Assembly (NCBI GenBank): GCA_037976565.1
Contig: CP137666.1
Location: 48,573,271-48,637,270, forward strand
DNA: 64,000 nucleotides
Reading direction: 5' to 3'
DNA from: Mesocentrotus franciscanus
Taxonomy: Eukaryota > Echinodermata > Echinoidea > Camarodonta > Strongylocentrotidae
Translations under genes and position numbers: made by a program
The notes under the pieces: model-generated
What the model was told of the DNA's origin: nothing
The model's database searches: none
Seen by the model: only the letters and a program-made list of their open reading frames with translations
In this document: positions 23,292-38,200 of the stretch, piece by piece
How positions within the stretch are numbered: the first letter of the stretch is position 1
Layout of the letters: each line of letters opens with the position of its first letter

Positions 23292-26200
23292 CTGTAAGGA
23301 AGAAAGAAGATGGAGAAATGCCATGAACCAGTCGCATGAGGAAAAAGGAGGGGAAGGACCTTTTCACATCCTGATTCATCTCAACACTCTATATACATGA
23401 CATGCTATATCATCTGGGGGGTGTTTCACAAAGACTAAGATCGACTTTAAGTTGGACTTAAGTACAATGGGCCATTCATGCCATTGTTTGCTATCCCCAT
23501 TGGTCTCTAAATTATAATCTTTAGATAATATTTTTTCCTTCAATAATGAACTATCAAAAAATGTAAACTCTGTAGATTTGAGACCACGATTTATAAGTCC
23601 CTTGAGAGACAAATGCCAGTAAATGATGAGAGAAAACAATGGCTCGAACGGCCTGTTATACTTAAGTCCAACTTAAAGTCGATCTTAGTCTTTGTGAAAC
23701 ACCCCAGCTGTTTCAGTGACTCATATGATATTGTCATCCTCCTATGCACAGGCAAATTTCTTTGCCAAAATTCATCACCATCTTTTACTGATTTTTTTCT
23801 TAACTCATTCAGTGCCACAAATGGATTAAACCTCCCATTTTATACTGTGTATATACTGTGTGTTATCTTTTTGGCCAAAGAAAATAATTATATTTTTCTT
23901 TAAAAATTTCTTTCTTGACGTGGAACACAGATTCATCAAGTGTGATTTGGATAGCTCAGAACAATGTATGTATTAATATCAACATCAATAAAGATGGAAA
24001 TTATGATTGAAACTTTTTCAATTATTAAGTTTAATCTATTAAAGGTAATACAAAGTTTTGGGAAATTTTGAAATTGGATGGATAGTAATTTTTTTTATTT
24101 TTGATATATTTGGATGCCCCTGTGGAAGTATTATAAGCACTAAAAAATTTAGCCCATAAAACAATTCTGTTTTTGAGCAAATTGAATAATCAAAATTTAC
24201 CGGTGCTCCTGGTAAATTTCAAATAGCGCCTAAGGCCATTCCATGGTAGCTGCGACCATGAAAATCTCAGAATATGCAGTTCCGATATATAATTTCCAAA
24301 CGGGAATAGCAAATCGGTCGATTGTAGTCAAGAAACATTGTTTTAAAGCTAAAGTAATATCAGTCTTGAGAGGGCGCTATACAACAAAAAGAGTTTATTT
24401 TTTACAATTTCATCACTTTAGACTCAAATTCAACTGCGACAACGATCATTGAATATTGTAAAATCGCATTTGCTTCCAATATGTTCATTTGAACCAAATT
24501 CATGACCCCACACCAAAACTTTGTAATACCTTTAAAATTTCTTTTTAGATATGAATAAACTTGTTTGCAAGGGACCAGATGAAAATTTATGATTTCTTAC
24601 AATGTTTAAATAAAATGATCGAAAATCATAATCACCCGAATGTTACAGTTACAGGCATAAAACATCAAGAGATATGATTTTGATTACAATCAGCATGTGG
24701 TGTTTTTCTTGTCCTTCATTGATTTAATTTATTTAAAAAATCATATTGTATCTTCAAGGGTAATATACATTTTTCTTTTCTTTTTCTTTCTTTTTCATTT
24801 TAAAAACATTTCCAGTGCTTTATCCAGTCATTACTGGATCTTTCCATGTATGTTTTCCATCAATATCATGACAGCATGTATGAGATCCTATGATCAAAGT
24901 TGAAGCATGTGAACCTAATAGTTCGACCTCTAGAACACATTCCAGCTTTAGCATTCACTGAGGTACAATCGCAGGTATCCCATGTGTACATAGCCTACAG
25001 AACACTGTGAACAAGATATAGGTTGCATCAGGCATTAAAGAGTGACGTTGAGGATCGTCGTACCCAGCCAAGTTTTAGGTGGCAAACTGCCAAGTGGTTA
25101 CCACTACAGGCAAGATATCCGATTCTAGAACCACCTTCAAGGTACAGGGGAAAATGTCTTCTTTCTCCCATTTGCTGATAGGTAGTGGTAGTGATTTTAA
25201 TTCACAATTGCTTTTCACTATCATGTGTACAGAATCTGGTATTTGAAGCTTCTAATTGAGTCAAATTTGTAATATCAATGAAAACAGAATGGAGATAACA
25301 TAATATTAGACAATTTGGTGAGCTATATTCCAACACAAACATGTCAGACAAGTAAAATTTAGACCCATAATATAATTTTTTTTTAAAGCTCATTTAGCTA
25401 TGAGTCCTGTCATATTTTGAATATTTTTGAAGTGTAGGGAAATCAATTATTTTTTTTAGTCTGAAACAAAATCCATTGTTTGAGTCTCAAAAGTGCTGCA
25501 TACAAGGCATATAGATGGGAAAGTTGACATACATGTGTATCAATTTTGATGAAGAATCTCTCAACTAACCCTGTAACCGATCATTGGATCAGGGGCCGAT
25601 GGTCGGCCGATCATGGGAGATCGGAAAATAAATTCTGATCGCCGATAAAAAAAAATGATCAGGAAAAAAATCGGCAGTTTTCAAGTTTTGGGCTATCAAA
25701 TGCTTTTAAAAAATGCATACATGTAGCTGGAATTATTTTGTCATTTGGAGTTGTTGTGGACCATGTTTGTTGATATTTAGTGCCTTTTCATGACTTTGAA
25801 ATTAATAATATTGGTCTAAGAAAAGAGGCAAAACATGCGAGCCGCCATCTTGGATTATAATGTAGGCACGCATTTTTTGTCCATTGTCATTAAAATCCAA
25901 GATGGCGGCTCGCATGTTTTGCCTCTATATTATCAATTTCAAAGTCATGAAAAGGCACTTAGTATCAACAAACATGGTCTACAACAACTCTAAATGATAA
26001 AATAATCCCAGCTATGCATTTTTAAAAGCATTTGATAGCCCAAAACTTGAAAATTTTCGGCATTAAAAATTTTTTTTTTTAAATCGGGATATTTTTCGCC
26101 GATACCGATCAAAGGTGCGAGGGTGTCGCTCCGATCTTCCGATCCGATCAAAGCCCCAACTTACAGGGTTACCCTCAACCCGATGGTTATTTCTGTTCAT

Positions 26201-29200
26201 ATCTCCCCTATGCTACATGCACATGTATACTTACATAAGGTGTCCTCTCCCCGTATTTGGACCAGAAAGTGACCACACTGGTATTTGACTTGCCCGTCCT
26301 CTGATCAAAGCACTGGCAGGATTGGAATGGTGGGGAGTAGAGATGAAGACTGGCAGCTCGATCACTGTGGCTGGGATTCTCCACCCGATGAAGACCCTTA
26401 GAATCTACCAAGATGGAAGAAACAAGGATTGAATATTGGTATTCAGTAATGACTTGAACTCGGGCTGCAGGTTTAATCAAACCTTAATCAAACCTGCATA
26501 TAAAGACTGTTCAAGGGAGACAGGAAAGCAGACTTGGTAGGCAAATGGTCTTTATATGCAGGTTGCTGAAGTACATGTATTTTTTTTACTGAAGGAATTT
26601 TGAATGATTGTGGTTTAAGTTGTTGATTAGATTTCTTTCATTCAACCATCATTCATTTGTTCATTTGTTCATTCATTCATTCATTTTGTCATTTGTCTAT
26701 CTATCTATCCATCCCATCATTTTTTTCATTCATCCCATTCATCCAATCCTCCTTTTTGTTTATTAATTTACTCATCCATTGATTAATATCTTAATTCACT
26801 CACTCAATCATCCATCATTCCATCCATTGATTCATTTATCCATTAATTAATGTATTTACATGTATTTGGGGATCTTTTTAATCAATTTATAAAATGAGCA
26901 TACGTATGCAAGCCTCTGTGGCTAATAGTACCAGCACATTTACAAGCACGTCCTTACTCATGACATTTAGACTACCAAGCTTACAAGAGTAAAATCAAGT
27001 GACTGTCCCTGTTAAGTCAATATACATCAATTAATTTACTTCCTGTCTTTTGTAGTGTAGGCCTACATGTATGTACATGTATTAGCTGCATGCCATCATT
27101 GAATTAAATAATACCAAACAAATTATACACCAAACAAATCCTCCCATAAACAGACTTGAAAGCCCTTAAGAAAATTACAGACTCTTAGATCCATAATTCA
27201 AATTAGATTTACAATTGAGTTTTGCTAGGAGCCGGAAAAAACCAAATGCAAAGAGTAACCAATAAGTCAGGTTCCCACTATTTGATCACTCGTTAATTTG
27301 TAAAAGGTGTGTTTTTATCGGTGAAGTCCATTCACGGACAGGAAAATTGCCTCTTAATTTATTCTTTGCATTCTTTTATTTAGGAATTATAGATATTACA
27401 AGTCATTGAAACTGAAGTTGTCGACTCAATTTGTTACAAATCTTGGCAGTGCTAACAAGCCTGCATACCAAGCTTCATTTGATTACAAGAGTGATATTTA
27501 ATAATGAAACGTGATAACCCTTGCTATACACATACGTAGCCTATCCATTAGTGAATGATAAATAGTTCTGACTTGCAAGCACGTATGTTGGAGATGTTTT
27601 TGCAGAGACCTATACAGTATACCCTAGTCAAAATAAAAATAGATGGAAAATAGTGAAAAAAACAGCACAGAAAATATGATTGGACTATTTTCTGATATAT
27701 TCTGAATATATATTTTTCATCTATCTTTTGTTCCAAATCCTTAGCCTAAAAACATGTTTTTGTCTATTTTCCATTTTGTTCCACAAGAAAATAGAAGAAG
27801 AATACCATTTTTAAAAATGGACCAAATAGCCCCCAAATATCTTTCTCCTGTGAAAAAAAGATCAGGGTATGTGTGCATGTACAATTAGAGGACAATGAAG
27901 TACCCCCTCCCCTTTCAGAATTAAGAATTTTTTTTTAAAGAGTGAAATGGTCATCTAGAAGAGTATAGGAAAATATTAGTTCACATGTAGGATGTAAACA
28001 CAGGGCAGATGTTCATAATTTCAAGGTTCACTACACTACCATGCTTCAAATAACAAATTATCAAAGAACATTTAGGTAATGATAAAGTAACATATTAAAC
28101 AAAACATTTTCATTATCTAAACACACTGTCTCTGTACTCTGCAAAGTAGTACAGGTCATGAAATAATGCAAGATATCATTGAACAAAACGTTCTTTTTTA
28201 AATTTCATTATTGTATTAGGTACTGCATTGTTAACATATCGAGTCCAAAATATAAGGAAAGAAGAAACAGCTGTAAAATATTTTCACCCTACCAATCAGA
28301 TGGTTGTTGTTGTTCTTCTTTATATCTTAAGTAATGTAAGAATAATCAACTGAAAAACTTCTTAATTATTTTACCTGATGAAAGTTACTACAATGTATTT
28401 GTTATTCTCTATGATTTATACCACTGTCCCTATTGTCTGCAACCACAAGGGCTTCCAAAGACAAACATGTTTTGGCAGAAGAGACTGTGTTTGAGAAGCC
28501 TACATTTCCGTTGAGAACACAATCCCCACATGATCTTTTCATTACACAAAAATGACATGTACAAGAAAAAAACATTAAAAATCACATGAAATTTGTTCAA
28601 ACAAAGATCCTCATATATCCCGTCACATGAACTTCCATACATTATTCGACTCACACTTCGCTGTCAACAGGGCTAATGAGAAAATGCAGTTTTGCCTAAA
28701 TCTCTAATGATGTAAATTGAATTAAAATGTTGACCATCGGGTATATTCAAACATGTGACCCTGGTGTATATTACGGGAAATTCTTCAAAATTACTGACAA
28801 TAGCGCACAATCATGCCTTGGGAAAAGAAGCCACTTGTGTTGCAGAGTGCCAAATTTTTCTGAGAGAATTTCTCAAGCGCTGGCGTTTGCCAATGCTGGT
28901 ATATTACTTTTAACTAATAAATAAGCTTACTGCTTGTGTACTTTTTAAAATGTGTAACTATAGAGCAAGATTCAGAATTGCAGATAATGAATTACCCTAT
29001 TAGCATATATCGTAGTATAGCAGAATACATGCTTTAGAATCACCAGAAGTTGGTGTATCTACAAAATTGCTGTGGTATTGGTGGTGCAATTCATTATGAG
29101 AATGTATATTGCTATATCGGTAGAATTATTTTGCAGCATGAAACTTTGCGTATCTGGACCACTCATAAAATTTGCAAGAGTTTTATGCACACAACATTTT

Positions 29201-32200
29201 CCTCTTTACATTACACAAAATAGAATGTGAATTCATTGAAAGAAACGGCTGGTAACAGAGACTAGAATAGTGAAATGCAGTTCATTGGCATGTCGGTAAT
29301 GAGCTATTGTATTTTGTGCTTTCGTACAATCCTTAGTCCTTACCCCCACAGGCTAATCAAGCACCAAGTTATAAGAAGAGAATAACAAATACCTATACCC
29401 ATAGTACTAGTAGAGAGGTTCACAAATTTATTAGCATGGGTGCTTCTACCCGTGATGATCCATCAACTTACTGTTTTCATGTACGTGTATGTCAACTGTT
29501 CAAAAAGCAGGCTTTTACTGAACAAAAAAAGGAATTTGCCATCCAACAAATTCAATAACTATTGCCTGGCACATGTATGTACATAGGGATAGGCTATATT
29601 TGCACTGATTGCAAAGCAATAGACTGGTTTACTAACACATTCAAATTTTATGCATACTTTTTAGACGAAGGTTGTTCTTGATGCATTTTTTGTTTTGCAT
29701 ATTTTCTGAAACTAAAAATGTTTAAGCTTTCCCCGTGATAACAGTTGTGACTCACTCCAGTTACATTTCTCTTCTTAGACAGTACGTTATTCAAAGAAAA
29801 AAATACAGAGAAACCACTCTTTTTCAATATTGTTGGTTTTGGTTTTGCGGTTGGGTCAAAATATGCACCATTATATTGAATTTTCAAGATAAAAAAAACC
29901 TGGTATGAATATACAAGGGGTGGTATTCTAAAAGCTTTGCCAGATTTTATGTGAGTGAGAGGAATGGTCTGTCACAACTTATGTTAATTGGGACAAGTCA
30001 TAAATTCAAGTCTACACAAACTAGCCGCGTACGGTATGTATGAAGTCAAGAGAGACTTATGTGAAATATTAAGTGTTTATATTAAATACAAGTTCAGAAG
30101 TTAGGCAACGGATAAAAATAAAACGCAATAGCAGTAATTAAAAAAAACCTTTGTATAATTTGACAGACCAATTATCAAACTACATTCAAATGTGAACACT
30201 TGATGCAGGGGATCCCTCGTCATTGCGAGCACCTTGGGACAATTGAGGTTGACATGCAGTGTCAGATGTCTCATTGTGTCGAGGCTGAATGTCAATGAGG
30301 CGTAAGAATTTAGGCCAGCAAAATTGCCTTGTTGTGTCGGGTGCCTCTTTGTGACGAGGTTCCAATATATAAAATCACTTACCGGTTCATGTAATTACAT
30401 TGTTCGTTATGCTGATCTAAATCATGTAACAGAATTTTGTGAAAGCTTTTGAGGTTGAATGAATAAATACAACAAATGTTGAAGGAAAAAAAAAAAGGTG
30501 CTTATATCAAAATACCTTTCTCTGACATAACATAAGTTTTCAGAATATGTTGAGAATACGGCCGAGAATGTAAAGTTATCGCATGAAATTGAATTGTACA
30601 TTTTTGTTACCGGTATTCTCATAAATGCTGATCAATATTATTCATTGAATAAAGAGGCAAGAAGATATCATACATACCATTTATGTAAGCTACTTGGTCC
30701 CTCCCATAGGTGTTGGCTGCTAGCTGAGTCATGGCATTCTTTTTCTTTGAATCTTCAGGCCAAGCGAACATAGATTCCTGCAATGTCCCATCTAGAACCT
30801 TCATGAAGCAATGTGCATCGGAATGACTGTGAATTGAGCTAGGAATTTCAAAGAAGAAGAAAAAGAACAAGAAAAAAAGAAGAAGAAAAGAAAACATAGG
30901 ATATCAAATGGCCTCGCTCTTTACTAGATGTTTACATTTCATCGCAACCAAACTAACCTTATAAAAATTATAAGCATCTACTACGATCCACATCAAATAC
31001 TGCCAACTTAGATTTTTCTCTTCAGAAAGATATCATTACACGTATGTCTTAATAATGCAATGAAATACAATGCTCATGAATGATCAATGATAACAAAATT
31101 ATAATGAACTTCTTTCATTTTCAGGCCATGGGTGGTATATCCCATCCGGATTCTGAACACTTAAATGTTGAACAATGAACATGTTTGAACTGGAAGTAGA
31201 AAGGTCTTTCAGAATTTAAAAGAAAACAGTTACCACTGACGTGAAATTTTATATTCCTGTACTAAAAACTTCAAAAATTTACATTTTCCCTTGAGAAAAT
31301 TTCCAGTCATACATTGGTGAATGGCCGTTTAGTCTACAAACAGATCATCTACTACCCAATGAGTCTATTCCCATGTGGTGTACTATCCACATGGTCTCAT
31401 AATCATTTGGTCTACTATCCATATGTTCTAATGATCATTTTATCATAAATAATAATAATCATCAAATAATTATTAAACCTTATCGATGGTAGACGAAATG
31501 GGCATTAGACAAACTGGGAATTAGACCGACTGGCAATTAGGCCAAATGAGTGATAGACTAAATGGGTAGTAGACTTATTGGAGATTAGATCAAATGGAAA
31601 TTAGACCAAATGAATATTAGCCTAAAAAGGTAGACGAAATGATTATTGGAACATGTGGATAGAAGACTGGCAGAGTGTAGACTAATATATGGGAATAGAC
31701 CAATTGGGTAGTGGATGAACTAGTTGTAGACCAAACAGCTATAGACCCATACCATTCACCCTAAATAATACAATTATAGAAAATATGTTTTTATACAACC
31801 CCTTGTATGTAACAAATCTATTCTGTAATTAACTATTAGAAAATGAAAGTTTATGGAGAGGAGCCTGCAAGGTAAGTCATAGTCTTGCCGATTTGTGTTT
31901 CACTTACTGTATGACAACTTCAAAAATTCATAACTTTCCTATTTTAATGGGATATTGCTCAAAGTTTCACTAGTTAGGTTTCTCTCATATTTCTGCTTTT
32001 ATTAAAACCAACTAAATATAAGGGTGGACTTTCCCTTTAATTGAAGAATTTTTTCCTTACCTTCCTTGGCCCTCTGACCAGCACAGCACCATCAAATCAA
32101 AACGACCGTTCCCTCGATCAACAAGATTTCTTGTGTACCTGCACAAACAAAGAATAAAGCTCTACATCAGACAATTTAAAGATATAGGAAAACAAACCTT

Positions 32201-35200
32201 ATCCTTGATGTTAAATGTTCATGTAAAAATGAAAAGAAAGCAGAAGATCAAGATCATAATGATGTTCACATTTTGTAGATTTATCCATTCGCAAACTAAC
32301 ATATAAACATGCATATATACATCTCCTAATTATATCTCACTTTTTATATAACTTGTGTATTATCTTAGGATCAGCAGCCCTTCAAAATAATTTTTCTCAA
32401 CTTTAAAATCTAAGTTAAAGCATTCTTCTGATCATATTCAATTATGGGCAAATTTGCTCCACTTCTTTAAAATCCCCTTCTTTAATAACAATATTTTCAC
32501 TGAGGGACTCAATTTGAAAGCAAAAAAAAGTCTTTAAGACTCTTTATTATGACATGTTCTCGTTTTCCTCAATACAGCTGCTTCTATAGTGTATTTGTGT
32601 TTTCAGGAAATAGTCAATCATGTTACCTATGAGTATTTATTCTTACATAACAGTTTAAGTTTGCATTGTTTGATTTTACTCAACAAAATGTGACTCATGA
32701 TTAGATCAGATCAGATATCTCTTTTACTTCCAATGGAAGATTACTATCAAGAAAAGTACTGTCTGCATGCCAAGGGTGATTTCATTTTCATTTGGACAAT
32801 GAACTGAAAAGAAAATTATCTATAAAAAAGACAATTATAGAAGAAGAAAAAAATTACAATGTATCTCATATTTTAAAACACATGTATAAAACAGTCTGAA
32901 TTGCAGACTATCAAACAATACAGAGTGGCACAGGATCTAGATCTATTGACCCTCATGACTGGCTCTCTGCCAAATCTCTAATGGCACTCTCTGATTGGTC
33001 AAATGGCAGAGGCGTGTCAGGGGCTTGTTCACCAGCATAACCTCAATCTAAACAAATGACTTCCAAGTATAGTTGACATTATGAATTTACACACATTATT
33101 GGAGTTCTGTGTGGTGTAAAGCACACAGGAACTATAGATATATAGTATATACAGACAGTACACATGACATACATGTACACATACCACTACATGTATCCTG
33201 AGTTTCAGGGGCTTGTTCACCAGCATAACCTCAATCTAAACAAATGACTTCCAAGTATAGTTGACATTGTGAATTTACACACATTATTGGAGTTCTGTGT
33301 GGTGTAAAGCACACAGGAACTATAGATATATAGTATATACAGTACACATGACATACATGTATACATACCACTACATGTATCCTGCAAAGCATACCATGCC
33401 CCATCCAAAAGTACTACAACACCTGTATGACCTTGCTACCATTTTTACATGGTCATAAATATAGTTGAATTGTTAAAAGTTTCAAGGGAAATGAAAATTT
33501 CATATATGGGAGAACTACTGTTAATTCAAAATTAAAAAAACTATTAATGTTAACATTAGGTTAACAACAATTCTATTCCTACTGTAGTTGTAACAAAATG
33601 AGAGGTATTCAATTTCAATCCTATGCTCATTGCTTCAGCATTGGAGCAAGATGACAATTATTTCAATCAAATTAAATCCACTATACCTTTTCAGTATCAG
33701 AAATCCAATGTACATGTTAAATGTACGGGCGTATGTCTTATTTTTTAATGGAATAGGGGGATCTCTGTAAATTGTAAGGTACCTGACATCATTGACATGT
33801 ACATGTACCGTAATTAACGGTGTATTAACCGCACTTTTTTTACCGTCGGTAAACATCAAAAGTCGGGGTGCGGTTTATACACCCATACAGACATGCATCA
33901 TGCTGAAAATTCCAGGTATGTTACAATCTCGCGTTCAGCAGCGGTCAAATTGTGTCACAGAGAGTGCTCGCGCTTAGGAGAGGATGGGGATGTCCCGAAA
34001 TGCAGATTTGTCATTGGTTATCGCAGGAAATTCCTTATACTACGTCATATTTTTAAGTAAAGGAAAATATAATCTTCAAAATGATGTGCAACAAATATCC
34101 TGAAGTTCCTGGTTTAGTTAGAAACCATCGTCCTGAAAGTGACACTCGTTTTCAACGCTTTTCAAATCATCCATTGGAAGTTCTAACATCAGAAAAAATA
34201 TATCTAATGTGAATGTTATATTTTAATCTTGATCTAATAATTTTCATGTAATTCCTATGATGCGAAATGTGAAATTTTGGGCCCATAATTGTGCTCTGTC
34301 ACTACCGAGTCGATCATAATTGTGTTGGAGAGTTGACGTACGTGCGGTGGATAAGAATGTCCATTGCCCCATGTGTAATAATATGTGTAGTCATATGAAG
34401 AAATCCGTGACGATGGAAAAAATGTTTGTCTTTCTAGCGAGATTTTGTATATAAATACTTGTCATCAACCTACAAATATGCAATATTTTATTTTGTGAAC
34501 TATTATTATGGTAATATTTCTGGTTGATTGATGATTTTAACTATCCTGAAGAGAGATGTTTGTCGATTCTTAATAAATGTCGGGTGGTGGGCGTTGGGAT
34601 TTCGAGTGTATTTCGGTACGGTTACATGATACATAGTCTCGTCTTCAGAGCTCTTTCAATAATTGAATAAAATTATAATCATGAATCAACCTCCTTTCTT
34701 AAAAAAATAAAGGGGAAAATGTTTTTTAATTTAAAGAGATAGATTTGATGATTTATAAATAACATTTTATTCAGAGACTTCTCGAAAAGGGGATTATGTC
34801 GTATAATTTTTAAATACTATTATTAATTCAATGATTCGTAATTCGTATTGATGTGAGCCTAGGTCATTCTTACGATTTTTTTGTGTAACATAGACTAATC
34901 ATAGATTCTAGATCTAGGCTAGTGCAAATTGTGTGAAGTTCGTCTATTCTAATGTTGTTTTACTTATTCCACCGGTGTTATTATTATTATTATTTAATAA
35001 GTAAACTAAATTTAATGAGAAATATCAGTGGAATGACGGCACATTCTGGCCGAGAAGCCACGCTTTCTAGAGCGGGTATTTGGCAGCCCATCGCACACCG
35101 TAGCCACCCCTAGCCGTCGGGCGTGCCTAGACAAGTCCGATCTCCTCTTAATCCGTAACCAACTGGAGAGAAGGACAAAAGAGACAACGTGTACTAGACA

Positions 35201-38200
35201 TAGACTGACGCTATCCCAGTCAAAAGGTTCCCTATGTTTTGTCCGAGATCTCATTGTTTCATGTTAAACATTGCTAAGACTCACCAACCTTTTGTGTTGA
35301 GTTAATCTCCCAATAACAATAAAAACAATATGGCCGTCTACCTCCGCGTCCCGCTCGATTGATCAAGCTACGGTAATACAATCAATAGCAGGCTATTTCA
35401 CAGCCGAATAAAATTCTTGTTGGGCTGGCGCATGCTAGTCGTTACTGCTTTTAGATTGTGATTTTTGTTTATCACAAGACGTCTTTGTTTCCTGGCGCGA
35501 TGTGCTGTATTAATTTGTATCAGTGATAACTTTGAATCTTACTTTTAGTTTTCATATTTTATTTCTTTCCGTCGGCTTATTTTTTGTCATAAAATTAAAA
35601 GCCTAATTATTAAATATCAGCGATTGTTTTCGCTTCTCTCCCGATGTCTCTGTTTTTCTCAAACGCTGGTGGTATCGGCAATTATTTTCTTCATTCATTT
35701 CTTGCTTTCCGTCGGCATGCCTTTTGTCCCTCTCTCTCTCCCTCGATCTGTCTCTTATGTTGTTCCTCAAATGCTGCCATGGTGGTGTCGGCAATCATTT
35801 TCTTCATTCATTTCTTTCTTTTCGTCGGCTTACTTTGTGTCGTAAAAGCCGGTAAAATCAATGATTTAAAAAATATAAAAAATTCTTCCCGCGGACGAAA
35901 AAAAAAGTTTTTTTTTTTTTTTTTAAAGGGCGAAAAAGAGGGGTGCGGTTTATACACGAGGGCGGTTTATACAACGTTAATTACGGTAGGTTTAATGCAT
36001 CAGTTAAAAGAAGAAGTCTTGCAAGAACTCAAAAAGTCATAACTTACTAGTTCATTCACTTTACATCGTCAGCTATACAATGACAATGGTTGGTTTTCCT
36101 TCACCTGTTCATATTACACAATACACATTCCATTGTCTTTGAACTCACTCTGACTGTGCTCTACTAATCCATTTCTAGGAATGGTTTACTGCAATTAAGA
36201 ACACTTGCATTGCATGTGTAGACCTACTCTATGGGGAGAAATCTATCCTGCAAACCAAGAGGCTACGATTAAAGGCATTTCATCTATCATAAATTTTTTA
36301 ACAAATATTGGGGAAATCAGACAAACGATATTTTGCTAAACTTTATCCTGTTGCCAGCATATATTACATCTACATGTAGGTATACAGTATCTTCTGATCA
36401 TGTGTCATGGACAGTGCTACAATCTTCTCACATAGCATATACATGTACATGTACATGTACACATGTATATGTCACTTTAGGAGCCAGCAAAAAAAAAAAA
36501 AAACAGGAGCAGCACCTTCTTCTACACTAGTACACTACCAGTATTTTTGTGGAGGCTAGTCTAGAAAATATATATATATTCCAATAGAAGGTCAAGTGGT
36601 CAACCACAGTGCATCATTATTCATCACATGTTTTGTACATGAGTGCTTATGAGCTACACAGAAAAAGACAGGATAAAGCCTTCTTCAGAAAAAAATGATA
36701 TCATACAAACATTTTTTTCTTTCTTTCTTTTCATGTTGAGGTATTCATGACATGTAACACCACCTCTAAGCAGTTAAATACTCAAACAACAAGCCTACAA
36801 AAAATAAATTTTCCGACAAAATAAGAAGTTTTGTGAATCTGTGTTCCATGACAAAGTGCATATATGAAAGTCCTTCTGAATTTTTTTTCATGTACTTTTA
36901 TTTTACATGTAGGGCTGTTCTGTTGGACTGTATATAGCAATACAGAAGCCCCCAAAATGTTGAGACAAGGTATTGTACCTGTTTAAACATATTTGTGGCT
37001 TACACCCAGTAAATAAGATTGATTGATCGTCAATGATTGATCTGTAATTGAAAACTGGTTCCAAGATTTTTTCTGACTTGTTTTCAATTACAGATCGATC
37101 AATCGATCTTATTTACTGGGTGAAGCCACAAATACACATGTACAGTATGTTTAAACAATTGAAATTTCTTTTATATTTATTTTGGTATTGTATTGTTGCC
37201 AATTGCCATGACAAACCCAATTACCCTCCTGACTGATTACATGTTTGTACTAGAATGCATGACTTCATTCTCTCCCCCTCTCTCTCTCTCTTTATTTGAG
37301 GGGGGTGCATATGGATACATCACCTTGAACAGGCTCTGCATGACCACATGATTGCTACTGCACATCCATTGTGTCAGTTGCAAGTGTATCACTTGCAAGT
37401 GTATCACTTTTGTCCTACTTGTAACTTAGACCCCGTTCTCATTCACTTTGTTGGAGCAGTCTAACTAAGACCCATTCCTCAGGAGCGGTTCTTAGGTGAG
37501 TGAGAACGGTCAAAGTGGTCCAGGAAGTGGACTTCTGGACCGCTCCAGAAGACCACCTCGGGAGGTGGTCTTGAGGAACGGGTCTTATTAAGAGCGGTTT
37601 GGAGCGCTCTAACGTGCGAGTGTGAACGAGGCGTACTTTGAACGGAAGTGAGCTAGTGACGTTCCGTGCGAAACATGTAGTACGGTACATACGCTTAGTA
37701 TTCCGCGCGTGAAAAAATTTACCCGCTGACCTGAGCTGCCATAGCAACAAGACCACTTTGACTCGTGGAACGGTTTGAGCCATAAAAAACTGCTCGGAGT
37801 GTGAACCCTCGCAAACCGTTCCTCAAGACCCGTTCCTCTGAGCGGTCTAACTAAGACCACTTTCAAAGCGAGTGAGAACGGGGTCTAAGGCAGCATTATC
37901 ATCACAGCACAGAAATAATCAATATTTGCAAATCGGGACCTCCAGACTTCGATAAGATCCTAAAACTTATTTGGAAGTTGCAGGACCTGCATTAAAAATA
38001 TAGTACGTCTAGAGTGAGTAAATCAATAAGTCTAAGAGAAACATTTTAGGGCAGGTCCAAGCTATTTGGATTGTGACGTACGGGACATTCAGAGACTTTA
38101 AAAAAAGAAATAACAGATGAAATTATTTATATGGCTATCTTTTGGTACGAGTCTGTGGCTATTATGGGCTAGTTCATTTGTGGAATTTGTGGAATTTGTG

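Noticed and set aside
35644..36042. 132-codon plus-strand frame
   Set aside because: Built on internal repeats and the end of the TA-flanked element; runs through a poly(T) tract.
37439..37866. Minus-strand frames of 85-114 codons
   Set aside because: Lie within a GC-rich inverted-repeat MITE; no homology recognised.
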